Source of the DNA: Palsa-1439 sp050015495
GTDB lineage: Bacteria > Verrucomicrobiota > Verrucomicrobiia > Palsa-1439
Direction of reading: 5' to 3'
NCBI GenBank assembly: GCA_050015495.1
Contig: JBEKBH010000011.1
Coordinates: forward strand, 1-64,000
Length of the DNA: 64,000 nucleotides
In this document: piece after piece, positions 42,775-51,997 of the stretch
Layout: every line of letters starts with the position of its first letter
Position numbering within the stretch: the stretch's first letter is position 1
The notes under the pieces: model-generated
What the model was told of the DNA's origin: nothing
Databases searched by the model: none
Seen by the model: only the letters and a program-made list of their open reading frames with translations
Position numbers and translations under genes: made by a program

Positions 42775-43890
42775 ATGAGCGTAACTATTAATTTGCCGGT
42801 CGAAACCCAAGCGAGTGACAGACGCTCGCAGCCCACTCACTACCGTTCCGGGAGTTCACTCGTCGGCTTCTGGGATTTGCCAGCGGTGATTTCGCCGAAC
42901 AATTTCGTCTACAAGAGCTTGTCGAACTGGGCGTTCAACGTGGCGGTCGGGTGTTCACATGCATGCCGCTTTTGTTACGTGCCCAGCGCTTCAACAATCA
43001 AACAAGCACCGAGGTTGAAGAAGTACGGTGTCGATGATCCCGACGAAGAATGGGGCAATTACGTGCTGTTGCGTCCGTGGGACGAAGGGAAATTCCTCGC
43101 GTCGCTACGCGCAGCCGAAGCAACGCCCAAGAAAAGCTTGAAACGCGACGGGAATCGCGCGGTGATCTACTGCAGCACGACGGACCCCTATCAGAATTTC
43201 ATCCATCCAGATATTGCACGGCAGCGTGAATTGGCGACGGCGGCTCGTCATTTGGTGCGTCGCTCGTTGGAATTGATTCGTGACCAGTCAACTTTGAACG
43301 TTCGAATACTGACACGCAGCCCGCTTGCCCGAAAGGATTTCGATCTATTTCAAAGTTTCGGCAAGCGGTTGGTGTTCGGAATGAGCCTGCCGACGCTGCG
43401 AAATGATCTGGCGAAACTCTATGAGCCCAAAGCGCCACCGCCGTCGATGCGACTGGCAACGTTGCGGGCTGCCAAGGAAGCCGGGCTCCATGTGTACGTA
43501 GCCATGGCGCCGACGTATCCGGAATGCGACGAGGTTGATCTGACGGCCACGCTCAAGGCGATTGCGGAGCTGAAACCGCTCACGGTTTTTCACGAGCCAA
43601 TTAACATCAGGGCCGAAAATGTTGCGAGAATCGCCGAAGAGGCGCGGATGCGTGGCGTTCGCTTGAATACAGATGTGTTTGCCACGAGGGAGTCGTGGCA
43701 GACGTACGCGTTGGGGTCGTTGAAAAGCGTGCAGTTAATTGCGAGGGAAGTGGGGCTTCAGGATCACATGCATCTTTGGCCGGACAAATCTCTTGGGTCT
43801 GCTGATCTGGTTCAACGCATGCCGAAACCGGCGGCGTACCGGCAATGGCTCTTCCGTTGGTGGAACCGAATCAGCGAGTGGCCAAGATAG
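42775..43890 (+). CDS. Radical SAM protein, SPL/Rv2578c-like
   Basis: Radical SAM enzyme of 371 aa. The 4Fe-4S motif is Cx3Cx2C at Cys60, Cys64 and Cys67 (AVGCSHACRFCYVPS). Other features of the spore-photoproduct-lyase-like group are VIYCSTTDPYQNF, LNVRILTRSPLARKDFDLF and FGMSLPTLRNDLAKLYEPKAPPPSMRL. I use the ATG at 42775 because AGGGG lies just upstream; an ATG at 42748 has no such site. Paired with the TcmP-like gene it probably forms one functional unit acting on nucleic acid, but substrate and reaction are unknown. Confidence 0.85.
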   Translation: MSVTINLPVETQASDRRSQPTHYRSGSSLVGFWDLPAVISPNNFVYKSLSNWAFNVAVGCSHACRFCYVPSASTIKQAPRLKKYGVDDPDEEWGNYVLLRPWDEGKFLASLRAAEATPKKSLKRDGNRAVIYCSTTDPYQNFIHPDIARQRELATAARHLVRRSLELIRDQSTLNVRILTRSPLARKDFDLFQSFGKRLVFGMSLPTLRNDLAKLYEPKAPPPSMRLATLRAAKEAGLHVYVAMAPTYPECDEVDLTATLKAIAELKPLTVFHEPINIRAENVARIAEEARMRGVRLNTDVFATRESWQTYALGSLKSVQLIAREVGLQDHMHLWPDKSLGSADLVQRMPKPAAYRQWLFRWWNRISEWPR

Positions 43891-44494
43891 CTTCTCGGCA
43901 GGAGATCAGGAGGATTGATTGTGGTGAGGACCTGCCGGATCGCGTTGGGTCAAGGACGGCGACGGCGATTTAAGCGGGGGGCATCCCACCAACGACCGGC
44001 GGTCGCCTGGGAAGCCTTTGGGGCAAGAACGCACCCCGACATCGGTTGTCGGAGCTACAATTCAGTGGCAGTATCAAGATGAACCCCGGGCTATCTTTAA
44101 TCGATAATTCTTCTGGACTCGGTCTGGCGTTCGTGGTAGGGTCGGGGCGGTTCAATGTTGTTTGACATAAGGGGGAGAGGGAAAAGATCAAAGTCCGGGG
44201 GGGGACGGCGCGCTGGGCCAGCCTGCCCTACCGGGGCATCAGGAGAAGGCGGGTAAAGCTCAGGGTGAACCCTTCGACGTTGCTCAGGGTGAAGAGGACT
44301 TCGAAAAAGGTGTTTTTGCGAAACAAACCCAAGTTTAATCAAGCCGGCGTGTAAAACTGTGGAAAACAAAGCCAAAAACAAACCCAAGTTCAGGGGGGTA
44401 ATTAGGCTGCGCAGCCTACAACGGCGGGACATCCGCGTTCGCCGAGCGCGGCTATAGCGGCAACGGCTCGCCGGGAGGCTCGCCCTCCACAAGA
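43891..44494. repeat. gene-free stretch with dispersed repeats (copy A)
   Basis: No coding frame is supported. Three repeat modules are visible. Module 1 (44104-44153) ends in GTAGGGTCGGGGCGGTTC and recurs at 61234-61283. Module 2 (44321-44398) is AT-rich and contains two near copies of AAACAAACCCAAGTT; it recurs at 61352-61428. A third, CCCTTCGAC ... GCTCAGGG (about 44258-44292), recurs at 55909-55931. A GCGCTGGGCCAGC ... CCCTACCG stretch (44210-44233) recurs at 59892. Confidence 0.7.
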
Positions 44495-45412
44495 TCACTC
44501 CTTCTGTTTGGTGACGTAGGCGATGAATTTGGTTTCGAAGGCGTCGAGACCGGAGTATTTGCTGCTGTAGACCTCCTGCCAGGCGGAATCGAATCGGGCG
44601 CCGTCGCCGGAGAGCTTGAGGAATTTCAATAACGGGTTCATGCCGCCGTGCTGGTAATAGAGGAAGGTGACCAGCAGCCGGGATTCGTTGTAGAAATCGA
44701 CGACCTGATTGCGTTCGCGCGGGTAATCGACGGCGCTGGTGAGTTCGCTGAGCGGGATGTACTCGTCGTGGGAGAGATGGTCGGTGACGTTGCCGAGGCC
44801 GTAGCCGCGGGCTTTGAGGTAGTTGCGGTAGAGCCGGACGCCCTCGAATTCGGCAAAGCCTTCGCTGAGCCAGAGCGGGATGTCGCCGGCGATGAAGCGA
44901 TGGACGACGAGATGGGTCATTTCGTGGGGGAGGGTCGGTCCCTGGAACTTGAAATGCGGGCGCGAGGCGAAGAAGAGTTCGCGTCCCGTGCACCAGCCGC
45001 CGGTCCATTCCTCCATTTTGCCGATGCCGACGAAGTCGTGCCAGGCCGACTGGTTGAGGAAGACGTAGATGTGGCATTTGCGTTCGTAGGAATCCTGGGT
45101 GACGCCGATGTCCTGCTTGATCAGGGCGTAGCACCATTCGGCCCAGGCGGAGAGTTGGGGGACGGAGAAGCCGGTCTCGGTGTGGAAGATGAAATGGTCG
45201 GACTCGCTGTGCTGCCATTGGACGGTTTTGAGGTGGAGTGCGGTGTCGCCCTGGCGGGAGACGGTTTGCTCGGAGAGTTCGTCGAACGGCAGAATCTTGA
45301 GGTGATACTGGCCCGGCGGAATCGCATCGTCGTCGTTGGTTTGCGCGACGGCGGGAAGACCGAGGATGACGCACGGGATGAAACCGACGAGGACGGCGAG
45401 AAAACGTTTCAT
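44495..45412 (-). CDS. Secreted gluzincin metalloprotease-like protein
   Basis: Exported zinc-peptidase-like protein of 305 aa. Signal peptide at 1-23 (MKRFLAVLVGFIPCVILGLPAVA). The zinc motif HExxH is His163-Glu164-x-x-His167 (LPHEMTHLVVH), and the third ligand is Glu184 in WLSEGFAEFEG, the gluzincin/peptidase-MA arrangement. The mature part has a preceding beta-rich subdomain (SDHFIFHTETGF). Substrate unknown; many such proteins in this bacterial group act in the periplasm. It is divergent from yebC, with 102 bp between. Confidence 0.85.
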   Translation of the reverse strand: MKRFLAVLVGFIPCVILGLPAVAQTNDDDAIPPGQYHLKILPFDELSEQTVSRQGDTALHLKTVQWQHSESDHFIFHTETGFSVPQLSAWAEWCYALIKQDIGVTQDSYERKCHIYVFLNQSAWHDFVGIGKMEEWTGGWCTGRELFFASRPHFKFQGPTLPHEMTHLVVHRFIAGDIPLWLSEGFAEFEGVRLYRNYLKARGYGLGNVTDHLSHDEYIPLSELTSAVDYPRERNQVVDFYNESRLLVTFLYYQHGGMNPLLKFLKLSGDGARFDSAWQEVYSSKYSGLDAFETKFIAYVTKQKE

Positions 45413-45476
45413 GAGCGCTTGTATAGAGGCCGCGCGGGGCCGATTCCAGAGAAATCGGCGGGGGACGGATTCCCGC

Positions 45477-45506
45477 TTGTGCGCGGCTCGGGGAAGCGCT
45501 TAGACT
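45477..45506 (+). promoter_or_regulatory. yebC promoter, leaderless
   Basis: TTGTGC (45477-45482), 18 bp, TAGACT (45501-45506), then 8 bp to the ATG at 45515. Confidence 0.5.
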
Positions 45507-45514
45507 GGTGGGTC

Positions 45515-46237
45515 ATGGGAGCCCAATGGAAACAGAAAGGCCGCGAGATCAGCGCGTTGAAGCGCGGCCAGCTTTTCGGGAAGCTGATGAAGGAAATTGT
45601 CGTGGCGGTCAAGCAGGGCGGGCCCGATCCCGACCTGAACGCGCGGTTGCACGCGGCGTTGGAGACCGCGCGGAAACATTCGGTGCCGCGGGACACGATC
45701 GAGCGGGCGGTCAAGAAGGGGGCCGGGCAGACGGGCGAGGCCGTCGCGTATGAGGTCGTCACGTATGAAGGGTTCGCGCCCGGGAAAGTGCCGATCATTG
45801 TCGAGTGCCTGACGGACAATCGGAACCGCACGGCGCCGGAGATTCGGGCGTTGTTCAAGGCGGGGCAGTTCGGGGCGCCCGGCAGCGTGGCGTGGATGTT
45901 CACGCATGTCGGGCTCGTGGAGGCGCATCATCCGACGGCGGGCCAGGACCTGGAAGCGGTGGCGATCGAGGCGGGCGCGCAGAACGTCGAGCCGCTGGCG
46001 GGCGACGAGGTGCCGGCGGGCCACGCGGGGGCGCGGTTTTATTGCGACCGGGCGGACGTGAATGGCGTGAGCCAGGCGCTGAAGAAGGCCGGGTGGACGG
46101 TGACGACGGCGGAGATGAGTTACGTGGCCAAGAATGCCGTCGAAGCGCCCGCGGCGCAGCGCGCGGAGATCGAGGCCTTTCTCACGGCCATCGACGAGCA
46201 CGACGACGTGCATCGTGTGTACACCGCGATGAAATGA
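45515..46237 (+). CDS. yebC: YebC/PmpR family protein
   Basis: YebC-family cytoplasmic protein of 240 aa, full length. Family members are described as DNA-binding regulators and, more recently, as factors easing ribosome stalling. Typical segments: GREISALKRGQLFGKLMKEI, ALETARKHSVPRDTIERAVKKG, YEGFAPGKVPIIVECLTDNRNRT and PEIRALFKAGQFGAPGSVAWMF. The start is set by the promoter; the frame is open far upstream across the divergent gene, but that part is not coding. Confidence 0.95.
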   Translation: MGAQWKQKGREISALKRGQLFGKLMKEIVVAVKQGGPDPDLNARLHAALETARKHSVPRDTIERAVKKGAGQTGEAVAYEVVTYEGFAPGKVPIIVECLTDNRNRTAPEIRALFKAGQFGAPGSVAWMFTHVGLVEAHHPTAGQDLEAVAIEAGAQNVEPLAGDEVPAGHAGARFYCDRADVNGVSQALKKAGWTVTTAEMSYVAKNAVEAPAAQRAEIEAFLTAIDEHDDVHRVYTAMK

Positions 46238-46267
46238 GCGGCCGGGCTGGCGAGGCTTGTCTGCCGA

Positions 46268-46567
46268 TTACGACGCGGGTTCCAGTCCGCGCAAATACTG
46301 GAACGAATAAATCCCCGAGGCATGACCGTCGGCCCAAAAAGGCTGGATGGCGTAGCCGCCGACGTATTGCCAGCCTTGCAACTCGAAGCTGGACGGCGTG
46401 AGGGTTTGGGGCGGCGGCTTGTACTCGACCATCACGTTGGTTTCGCCCTTGCACATCGCGCACGGACAGGCGCGACGGAGGGCTTCGAGCTCGAAATAGC
46501 TCTCGTGTCCATCGTCCCACACGATGGCGAGGATGTTGTTCACGACTTCGACGGTTTTGGGTTTCAT
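46268..46567 (-). CDS. DUF971 domain protein
   Basis: Small cytoplasmic protein of 99 aa. The family pattern is clear: ILAIVWDDGHESYFELEALRRACPCAMCKGE, then VGGYAIQPFWADGHASGIYSFQYLRGL. The CPCAxC motif is often linked to Fe-S or thiol chemistry, and the domain also forms the N-terminus of gamma-butyrobetaine hydroxylase. It follows nth by 46 bp on the same strand. An ATG at 46597 would add 10 residues and sits closer to nth. Confidence 0.88.
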   Translation of the reverse strand: MKPKTVEVVNNILAIVWDDGHESYFELEALRRACPCAMCKGETNVMVEYKPPPQTLTPSSFELQGWQYVGGYAIQPFWADGHASGIYSFQYLRGLEPAS

Positions 46568-46613
46568 GTTTGTCGTGGCGAACCTTGTTTGCGTCATCCG
46601 CCAATCCGTTGCG

Positions 46614-47270
46614 TCACGCCTTCGTCTTCTCCGGCCATGGGCAGAGCCGGTTGATCGAGCAATTCGGGCAGTGTGGGTTTCTCGCCGTGCACACACGCCG
46701 CCCGTGAAACTGCAGAAGGTGGCAGAACCTCGTCCAGTCCTTCCGCGGAACGATTTTGACGAGGTCGGCTTCGATCTTGTCGGGGTCGTCGCGGGCCGTT
46801 AGCCCGAGGCGTTGCGACAGCCGCCACGTATGCGTGTCGACGACAATGGCCGGCTGGCCAAACGCGTTGGCGAGGATGGCATTGGCGGTCTTGCGACCGA
46901 CGCCGGGCAGCTTGAGCAGATCGTCGATGTTGTCGGGCACGTTGCCGTCGAAGTCGTTGACGAGCATCGCGCACGCTTTTTGGATCGAGCGGGTTTTTTG
47001 GCGGAAGAAATTGATGCGGCTGACCCGCTGTTGGAGCGCGGCCTCGGATTCGCCGGCGTAGTCGGCGGCGCGGCGGTATTTTCGGAACAGGTCCGGCGTC
47101 ACGAGATTGACGAGGTCATCGCGGGCCTGCGCGGCGAGGATCAGCGCGACGAGGAGTTCGAGCGGGCTGGTGAAATCCAGCGCGAGCTTCGCGTCCGCGT
47201 GGGTCCGTTTCAGGACCGCGACAATTTTCCTGACGCGAGCCTGTTTGGCGGCATGAGACTCCCGGGCCAT
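46614..47270 (-). CDS. nth: Endonuclease III
   Basis: Base-excision repair glycosylase/AP lyase for oxidised pyrimidines, 218 aa. The helix-hairpin-helix LPGVGRKTANAIL supplies the catalytic lysine; the catalytic Asp is in VVDTHTWRLSQRLGL. The 4Fe-4S ligands are Cx6Cx2Cx5C in CTARNPHCPNCSINRLC. It starts 6 bp after the DUF2723 gene and is probably in the same operon. Confidence 0.96.
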   Translation of the reverse strand: MARESHAAKQARVRKIVAVLKRTHADAKLALDFTSPLELLVALILAAQARDDLVNLVTPDLFRKYRRAADYAGESEAALQQRVSRINFFRQKTRSIQKACAMLVNDFDGNVPDNIDDLLKLPGVGRKTANAILANAFGQPAIVVDTHTWRLSQRLGLTARDDPDKIEADLVKIVPRKDWTRFCHLLQFHGRRVCTARNPHCPNCSINRLCPWPEKTKA

Positions 47271-47276
47271 GACGTG

Positions 47277-50200
47277 TCACGGGGGCGTCGGATTACCGGG
47301 CTGCGGGGTCGACGTGACGAGTTGTTGGAATTGCTGGATCCCGTGGAGCGGCGTGAATGCCTGCTCGGTGACGGCCTTGCCCCGAAGGTTCGGCGCCAAC
47401 TGGATCGCCCGCGCCAGCATGGCCATCGCTTCGCCCGTGTTGTGCTGCAACGACCGGACCATGGCAATCGAATAGAACGAGCGCGCATCCTGCGGGAATC
47501 GCTGGGTCATGAATTGCAGCGCGGCGACGGCGGTATCGGGTTGACCGAGATTCATATAGGCTTGCGCGGCCTGCAGCATCTGGTCGGGACCAATGCCATC
47601 CTGCATCAGGAAATGTTGCAGCAGGGGCCCGATGCGGTCGCCCTGGCCGGCCTTCATATACGCGTTGCCCAGTTGGACCATCAAGTTGAAATCGCGCGGG
47701 TTGTTCGAATAAGCGGCTTCCAGTTGGGGAACCTCCATACGTGACTGTTTGAGGCTGCGGATCTGGTCAATCGCCGAGGTGATTTTTGAATTGAGCGGGT
47801 CGAGACGTTGCAAGCTTTCCAATGTGGCCAGCGCGTCGTCGGTGCGGCCCAGTTCCATGTAGAGTTGCGCGAGACGGAAGTTGCCCTCGGGACTCTCAGG
47901 GCAGAGGTCGAGGGATTGTTTGAACGCGTAGATGGCCTCGGCCGCCATGTGGCGATAGGCGTAAATGCCGCCGATCGCGGACCGGAGTTTGGAGAACGTC
48001 TTCTGCGCGTCTGGGTCGCCGTGGAACTGGGGGCGCGCGTTGAAATCCTTGACCAGCTTGTCCCAGTACGCGGTATCGCGTTTCACGATGTCCGCCCAGA
48101 GCTGCGGGTTCTTGTCTGGGCCGGGCAGCTCGTCGTGATTGATCTTCATGATGATGCCGAAGGGAGTGAGGTAGGGGTACATCCACGGAATGACGTAGCT
48201 CTCCTCGACGTAGAACGTGTGTTTGTCCTTGGCGTGGTCGAAAATCCATTTGGTGAGGATGCCGTTGATGTTCATCACGCCTTGCACGCCGCGGACCTGC
48301 ACGGCGCCGCCCTCGACGCTGACCTGTTCGTCGGCGCTGAGGTGCTCGCCTCTCGACTCACGGGCCTGGACGTCATTGATGTACTCCTGGAACGCGCGTT
48401 GCGTGTCCGTCTCGCTGGGAATCCAGATTGGCTCCTTGGGGTACATCGAATCACGATGCAGGTGATGCCAGCCCCAGCGGAACAGGGCGCGCTGCCAGGG
48501 CAACCGGCGTTCGAGGGTCTGGGGGTTATTGGGATCGGGCCGGGAGTAATCGTAGTGATCGCGGATGTACGACATGTACGTGCTGTCGGCCAACGCGTTT
48601 TGCGTGATGATATACACGTCGCGCCGGTCGAAGTTCGCGCCGCCCTGCGGATCGAAATGCGGGTCGCGGTAGCGGTCCTGGGGACTGACCCGGCTTTCGC
48701 AGAAAATCATGTAAGTGGGCACGAACCGACCCGGATCGGTGCCACCATAGAGCACGGCATCCCGGTCCATGTCCGGGTAACCACCGCCCGGCACGAACAT
48801 GCGGTAGCCGAACTGGTAGCCGAAATCCTTGTCGTACTGGTTGCAATTCTTCAGGTTGCGGTACAACGGGATCAGCGGCAGGGCCAATAACGCCACGCAC
48901 AGCGCCCGCATGACGGCGCGCGGGAATTCCCGCCACCGAGACAGCACCCACGCCGCGGCCAGCGCCATTCCGTAACCGATCATCATCGCGAAGAACCCGT
49001 GGGCCGGCGCGAAGAACTTGATGTTGATTTCCTGGTTCTGTTTGTCGAGGCCGGGGTTGATGATGGTGAGCAACCCAAAGGAGGTCGTCAAGAACGCCGC
49101 CCAGACAAAGATGAGCCAGGCGCGGGCGCGTTGGTTCAAGTCCTTCCAGCATCGGAAGAGGATGAACAAGGTGGCAAACGCGAACACGACGATTGGCCAG
49201 CCGAGCAAGTAGTCGTTGTCAGACCCCAGCGGCGGACTGAACTGCTGCAATAATGCGCGGGCAAACAGTCGGGTTTGGATCCAAAAGTCCGTGGTCCATG
49301 GCCAGGACAGGTTGAGTTTTTCGTACTGGCCGCGGGTGATGTGATGCAGGAACCCCTGTTTCGTATACGCGTAACCCCAATTCATCGGGGGATTGGTCGA
49401 TGAGGCCACCGGCATGTAGAAATAAAACGCCGCGCCCGCCAGAAACATCGCCGTGCAAATCAACGCCCGCCGTGAATTGAGCCAGCCCCGTTGCCCGAAA
49501 AAGAAGAGCATGGCCACGGCCGCGGCCACCGCGCCGATCGTCCGCCACGTGTACGCATGGTCGAGCAACGAGTGGCCCGGAGGCGTCTCCAGCCAGGCCC
49601 ACAACAGGAACCCGGCACCGGCGCTAAACAGCCCCGCCACGCACACTTCCCAAAATGCTGACAACGCCGGCATCACCACCGCCATTCGCACGGGCCGCCG
49701 CTCCCACACGGACAATACGCCGACGGCCAACGTGCCGATCATGAATGGCCCCGCCATCACCAGAATCGTCTGATGATTCGAGATGCCCAGCGCGTACAGC
49801 AGGATTGTCGCGTAGAGGAACCCGGGCCGGTGGGGCCGCATCATCCAGGCAAAAAACGTGCATGCCGTGATGATAAACATGAACACATTCAGCACGCGCA
49901 TCTCGGGCACACACGCCCAGAGCCACACCCCGCGGTTGAATCCAAACAGCAACGCCACGGTCGCCCCGATCGTGCGCGCCATCCAGTGCTTCATCGGGTC
50001 TTCGATTTCCTGCGCCCACGTCACGGAGCGAAGCAGCATCATGATCGAGCGCGTCATCAGCAACGTCAGCACACCGACCACCAGCGCTCCCGTCAGCACC
50101 GACATCAGGCAGATACGATAGGCGGGATTGCCGAACGGCACAAAATGCCTCCACACCCACCCGAGGAACGCCCACAGCGGATACCCCGGCGGATGTGGCA

Positions 50201-50453
50201 CGCCGAAATTGAAGGCGCCTGTCACCAACTCGCCCGAGTCCTCGAGTGTGACCTCGGGGGACATGAAGTGAAAGAACGCAAACCCCGCGATCAGGAACGT
50301 GATCGCCGCCGCGATCCAGTCTTCCGGCGTGAAGAAATGGCGCAGGCTCTGCGGCGGTTCCGGCGGAGCCGCTGGTTGCGGCGCAACCGCCACCGCGACC
50401 GGAGCGGCTGTCGGGGTTGTTGGATTTGTCGGCTTACGGTTTTTCTTGGCCAT
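47277..50453 (-). CDS. DUF2723 membrane protein with C-terminal TPR repeats
   Basis: Large inner-membrane protein, 1058 aa. After a Pro/Ala-rich start come about 12 hydrophobic segments (45-540) with the DUF2723 signature TLEDSGELVTGAFNFGVPHPPGYPLW, a GT-C-like fold related to protein O-mannosyltransferases. The acidic TLEDSGE loop would be catalytic. A soluble region of about 300 residues follows, then TPR-like helical repeats at about 860-1040 (EGNFRLAQLYMELGRTDDAL, GNAYMKAGQGDRIG and so on). It probably transfers a lipid-linked sugar to exported protein. It sits directly downstream of an ECF sigma/anti-sigma pair. Confidence 0.88.
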   Translation of the reverse strand: MAKKNRKPTNPTTPTAAPVAVAVAPQPAAPPEPPQSLRHFFTPEDWIAAAITFLIAGFAFFHFMSPEVTLEDSGELVTGAFNFGVPHPPGYPLWAFLGWVWRHFVPFGNPAYRICLMSVLTGALVVGVLTLLMTRSIMMLLRSVTWAQEIEDPMKHWMARTIGATVALLFGFNRGVWLWACVPEMRVLNVFMFIITACTFFAWMMRPHRPGFLYATILLYALGISNHQTILVMAGPFMIGTLAVGVLSVWERRPVRMAVVMPALSAFWEVCVAGLFSAGAGFLLWAWLETPPGHSLLDHAYTWRTIGAVAAAVAMLFFFGQRGWLNSRRALICTAMFLAGAAFYFYMPVASSTNPPMNWGYAYTKQGFLHHITRGQYEKLNLSWPWTTDFWIQTRLFARALLQQFSPPLGSDNDYLLGWPIVVFAFATLFILFRCWKDLNQRARAWLIFVWAAFLTTSFGLLTIINPGLDKQNQEINIKFFAPAHGFFAMMIGYGMALAAAWVLSRWREFPRAVMRALCVALLALPLIPLYRNLKNCNQYDKDFGYQFGYRMFVPGGGYPDMDRDAVLYGGTDPGRFVPTYMIFCESRVSPQDRYRDPHFDPQGGANFDRRDVYIITQNALADSTYMSYIRDHYDYSRPDPNNPQTLERRLPWQRALFRWGWHHLHRDSMYPKEPIWIPSETDTQRAFQEYINDVQARESRGEHLSADEQVSVEGGAVQVRGVQGVMNINGILTKWIFDHAKDKHTFYVEESYVIPWMYPYLTPFGIIMKINHDELPGPDKNPQLWADIVKRDTAYWDKLVKDFNARPQFHGDPDAQKTFSKLRSAIGGIYAYRHMAAEAIYAFKQSLDLCPESPEGNFRLAQLYMELGRTDDALATLESLQRLDPLNSKITSAIDQIRSLKQSRMEVPQLEAAYSNNPRDFNLMVQLGNAYMKAGQGDRIGPLLQHFLMQDGIGPDQMLQAAQAYMNLGQPDTAVAALQFMTQRFPQDARSFYSIAMVRSLQHNTGEAMAMLARAIQLAPNLRGKAVTEQAFTPLHGIQQFQQLVTSTPQPGNPTPP

Positions 50454-50485
50454 AATGGTTGCTCGTCAGTCTCACCAATGAAGCG

Positions 50486-50878
50486 TTAGCGTTGGATTTG
50501 AAAATTCGTCAGTATGGACGGGGAGCGCAACACGGCGACCGTGTTTCTACCCACCGGGTACGTCGCCGCGAGTTTGGTTTCCCACGAAGCCAATGACGGC
50601 AGGAGCGCGGTGCTGTCAGCCAGGGCGACGGTATCTCTGCCCGGCGTCGCCCGTGACAACCGGGGAAGCCAGTTCCATCCCGCGACCAGCGCGAGGGACA
50701 ACGCACCGGCGAGGGCGACCTGTACACCGGCGTGGCGGCCAAAGGACCACAACATTGATTTGGGTCCCCGTCCCGGTCGCTCCATCTCGTGCACAATGCG
50801 TCGCCGGGTCGAAGGCGGCAGCGGCGACGGACGGAGAGCGTTGAGTTGATTTTCCAACATATCGAATTGTGTCTTCAT
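50486..50878 (-). CDS. Small membrane protein, probable anti-sigma factor
   Basis: A 130-residue protein with a short cytoplasmic helical start (about 1-45), one membrane helix (about 52-68) and a periplasmic tail. No zinc motif (ZAS HxxxCxxC) and no family recognised, but its position, with ATG overlapping the sigma-factor stop by 4 bp, is that of an ECF anti-sigma factor. Its cytoplasmic part (LENQLNALRPSPLPPSTRRRIVHEME) is shorter than most. Confidence 0.6.
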   Translation of the reverse strand: MKTQFDMLENQLNALRPSPLPPSTRRRIVHEMERPGRGPKSMLWSFGRHAGVQVALAGALSLALVAGWNWLPRLSRATPGRDTVALADSTALLPSLASWETKLAATYPVGRNTVAVLRSPSILTNFQIQR

Positions 50879-51444
50879 GATGTACCTGCTTTCGCGAGTC
50901 GTTGCCGCAATGCGGCGAGCGCGAGCCGATAGCGGGAGGCGACCGTGTTCGGCGATTCATCCGTCACGGTGGCAATCTGCTGGAATGTCAGTTCACCCCA
51001 GATCTTCAACGTGAGGACTTCCCGTTGCTCAACGGGCAGATGGCGGACGTCCGCCTCCAACCGGGCGCGTTCCTCAGCCTGCTCCAAAGGCGATTCAAAC
51101 AACGGCGGCGGCTCGTACCAGAATTCCCCGGCGGCGACCTCACGCCGATGTCGCCGGGCCGCCTGTCGCTGGCGGTCGAGCACCGCATACCGCACGGCGG
51201 CATAGCACAGGGCCGGCAAATCCGGTTCGGTAACGCCATTATTGGCATGCTTGCGCCAGACGCGGAGGAACGCTTCCTGCACCACGTCCGCGGCATCGGC
51301 GTCATTGCGGCACAACTGCCGGGCGTACAGAAACAATCCGTCCCCGCACCGGTGGAGCATTCGGTGCCACATGGTTCGCCCTGGTGCGTTGTCGGTCACA
51401 CTGCTGACGTTCTGCCACAGGCTAATCGTCGCCGAATGCGTCAT
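50875..51444 (-). CDS. ECF (sigma70 family, group 4) RNA polymerase sigma factor
   Basis: A 189-residue sigma factor. Region 2 is at about 35-100 (LFLYARQLCRNDADAADVVQEAFLRVWRK), region 4 at about 130-185 (HLPVEQREVLTLKIWGELTFQQIATVTDESPNTVASRYRLALAALRQ). No region 3. It leads a likely operon with its anti-sigma partner and the DUF2723 protein. A perfect 10-bp palindrome AAACGCGTTT (51470-51479) lies 25 bp upstream. The RYRLALAALR end resembles the planctomycete/verrucomicrobial ECF types. Confidence 0.9.
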   Translation of the reverse strand: MTHSATISLWQNVSSVTDNAPGRTMWHRMLHRCGDGLFLYARQLCRNDADAADVVQEAFLRVWRKHANNGVTEPDLPALCYAAVRYAVLDRQRQAARRHRREVAAGEFWYEPPPLFESPLEQAEERARLEADVRHLPVEQREVLTLKIWGELTFQQIATVTDESPNTVASRYRLALAALRQRLAKAGTS

Positions 51445-51512
51445 TTGTCACCGCCAGCGCAATTCACGCAAACGCGTTTCAGGTGGTGGAACAGTTTCGT
51501 CGCCATGACGCC

Positions 51513-51980
51513 TTAACTCTCCGCCTGCTCCAGGCAGCGCATGGCTTGCAGGTTTCTCACGTAGGCTTCGAGCCGTTCTTCCTCGTCCGCGATGTTTCGC
51601 ACGCGCAAAATCGACCGCACCCGCACCATCAACTCCAGCGCATGAATCGGCTTCGCGAGAAAATCGTCCGCGCCGGCAATGATGCTTTCTTCCAATGCCC
51701 GCTTGGCGTCCACCGCCGACACCACGATCACGCGGATGTCGCGGGTGCGCGGGTCCTCGCGCAACTGTCGGCACACCTCGATGCCGGAAAGCTCCGGCAT
51801 CATGATGTCCAGCAGGATCAGATGCGGTTGCCGGGCGCGCGCCAGTTCCAGCGCTTCGGCGCCGTCGGCCGCCGCCAACACTTCGTGACCCAGTTCGCTC
51901 AGCAGGGCCATCTCGTATTCCCGAACCGCCGGTTCGTCATCGACAACCAAAATTCTCGCTCGCATCGGCGCGTCGTTCAT
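51513..51980 (-). CDS. Single-domain response regulator
   Basis: CheY-like receiver (155 aa) with Asp14-Asp15, phospho-acceptor Asp58 (LILLDIMMPELSG) and Lys110 (FLAKPI). A helical, coiled-coil-like tail of about 35 residues (IADEEERLEAYVRNLQAMRC) follows the receiver and could mediate contacts with a partner. It is 17 bp after purH, so it is probably on the purH mRNA. No kinase adjoins. Confidence 0.88.
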   Translation of the reverse strand: MNDAPMRARILVVDDEPAVREYEMALLSELGHEVLAAADGAEALELARARQPHLILLDIMMPELSGIEVCRQLREDPRTRDIRVIVVSAVDAKRALEESIIAGADDFLAKPIHALELMVRVRSILRVRNIADEEERLEAYVRNLQAMRCLEQAES

Positions 51981-51997
51981 ATCGTTTCTCCTGTCCT

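Noticed and set aside
44648..45514. Upstream extension of yebC by 289 codons
   Set aside because: Runs antisense over the gluzincin gene; the yebC family start and a promoter fix the start at 45515.
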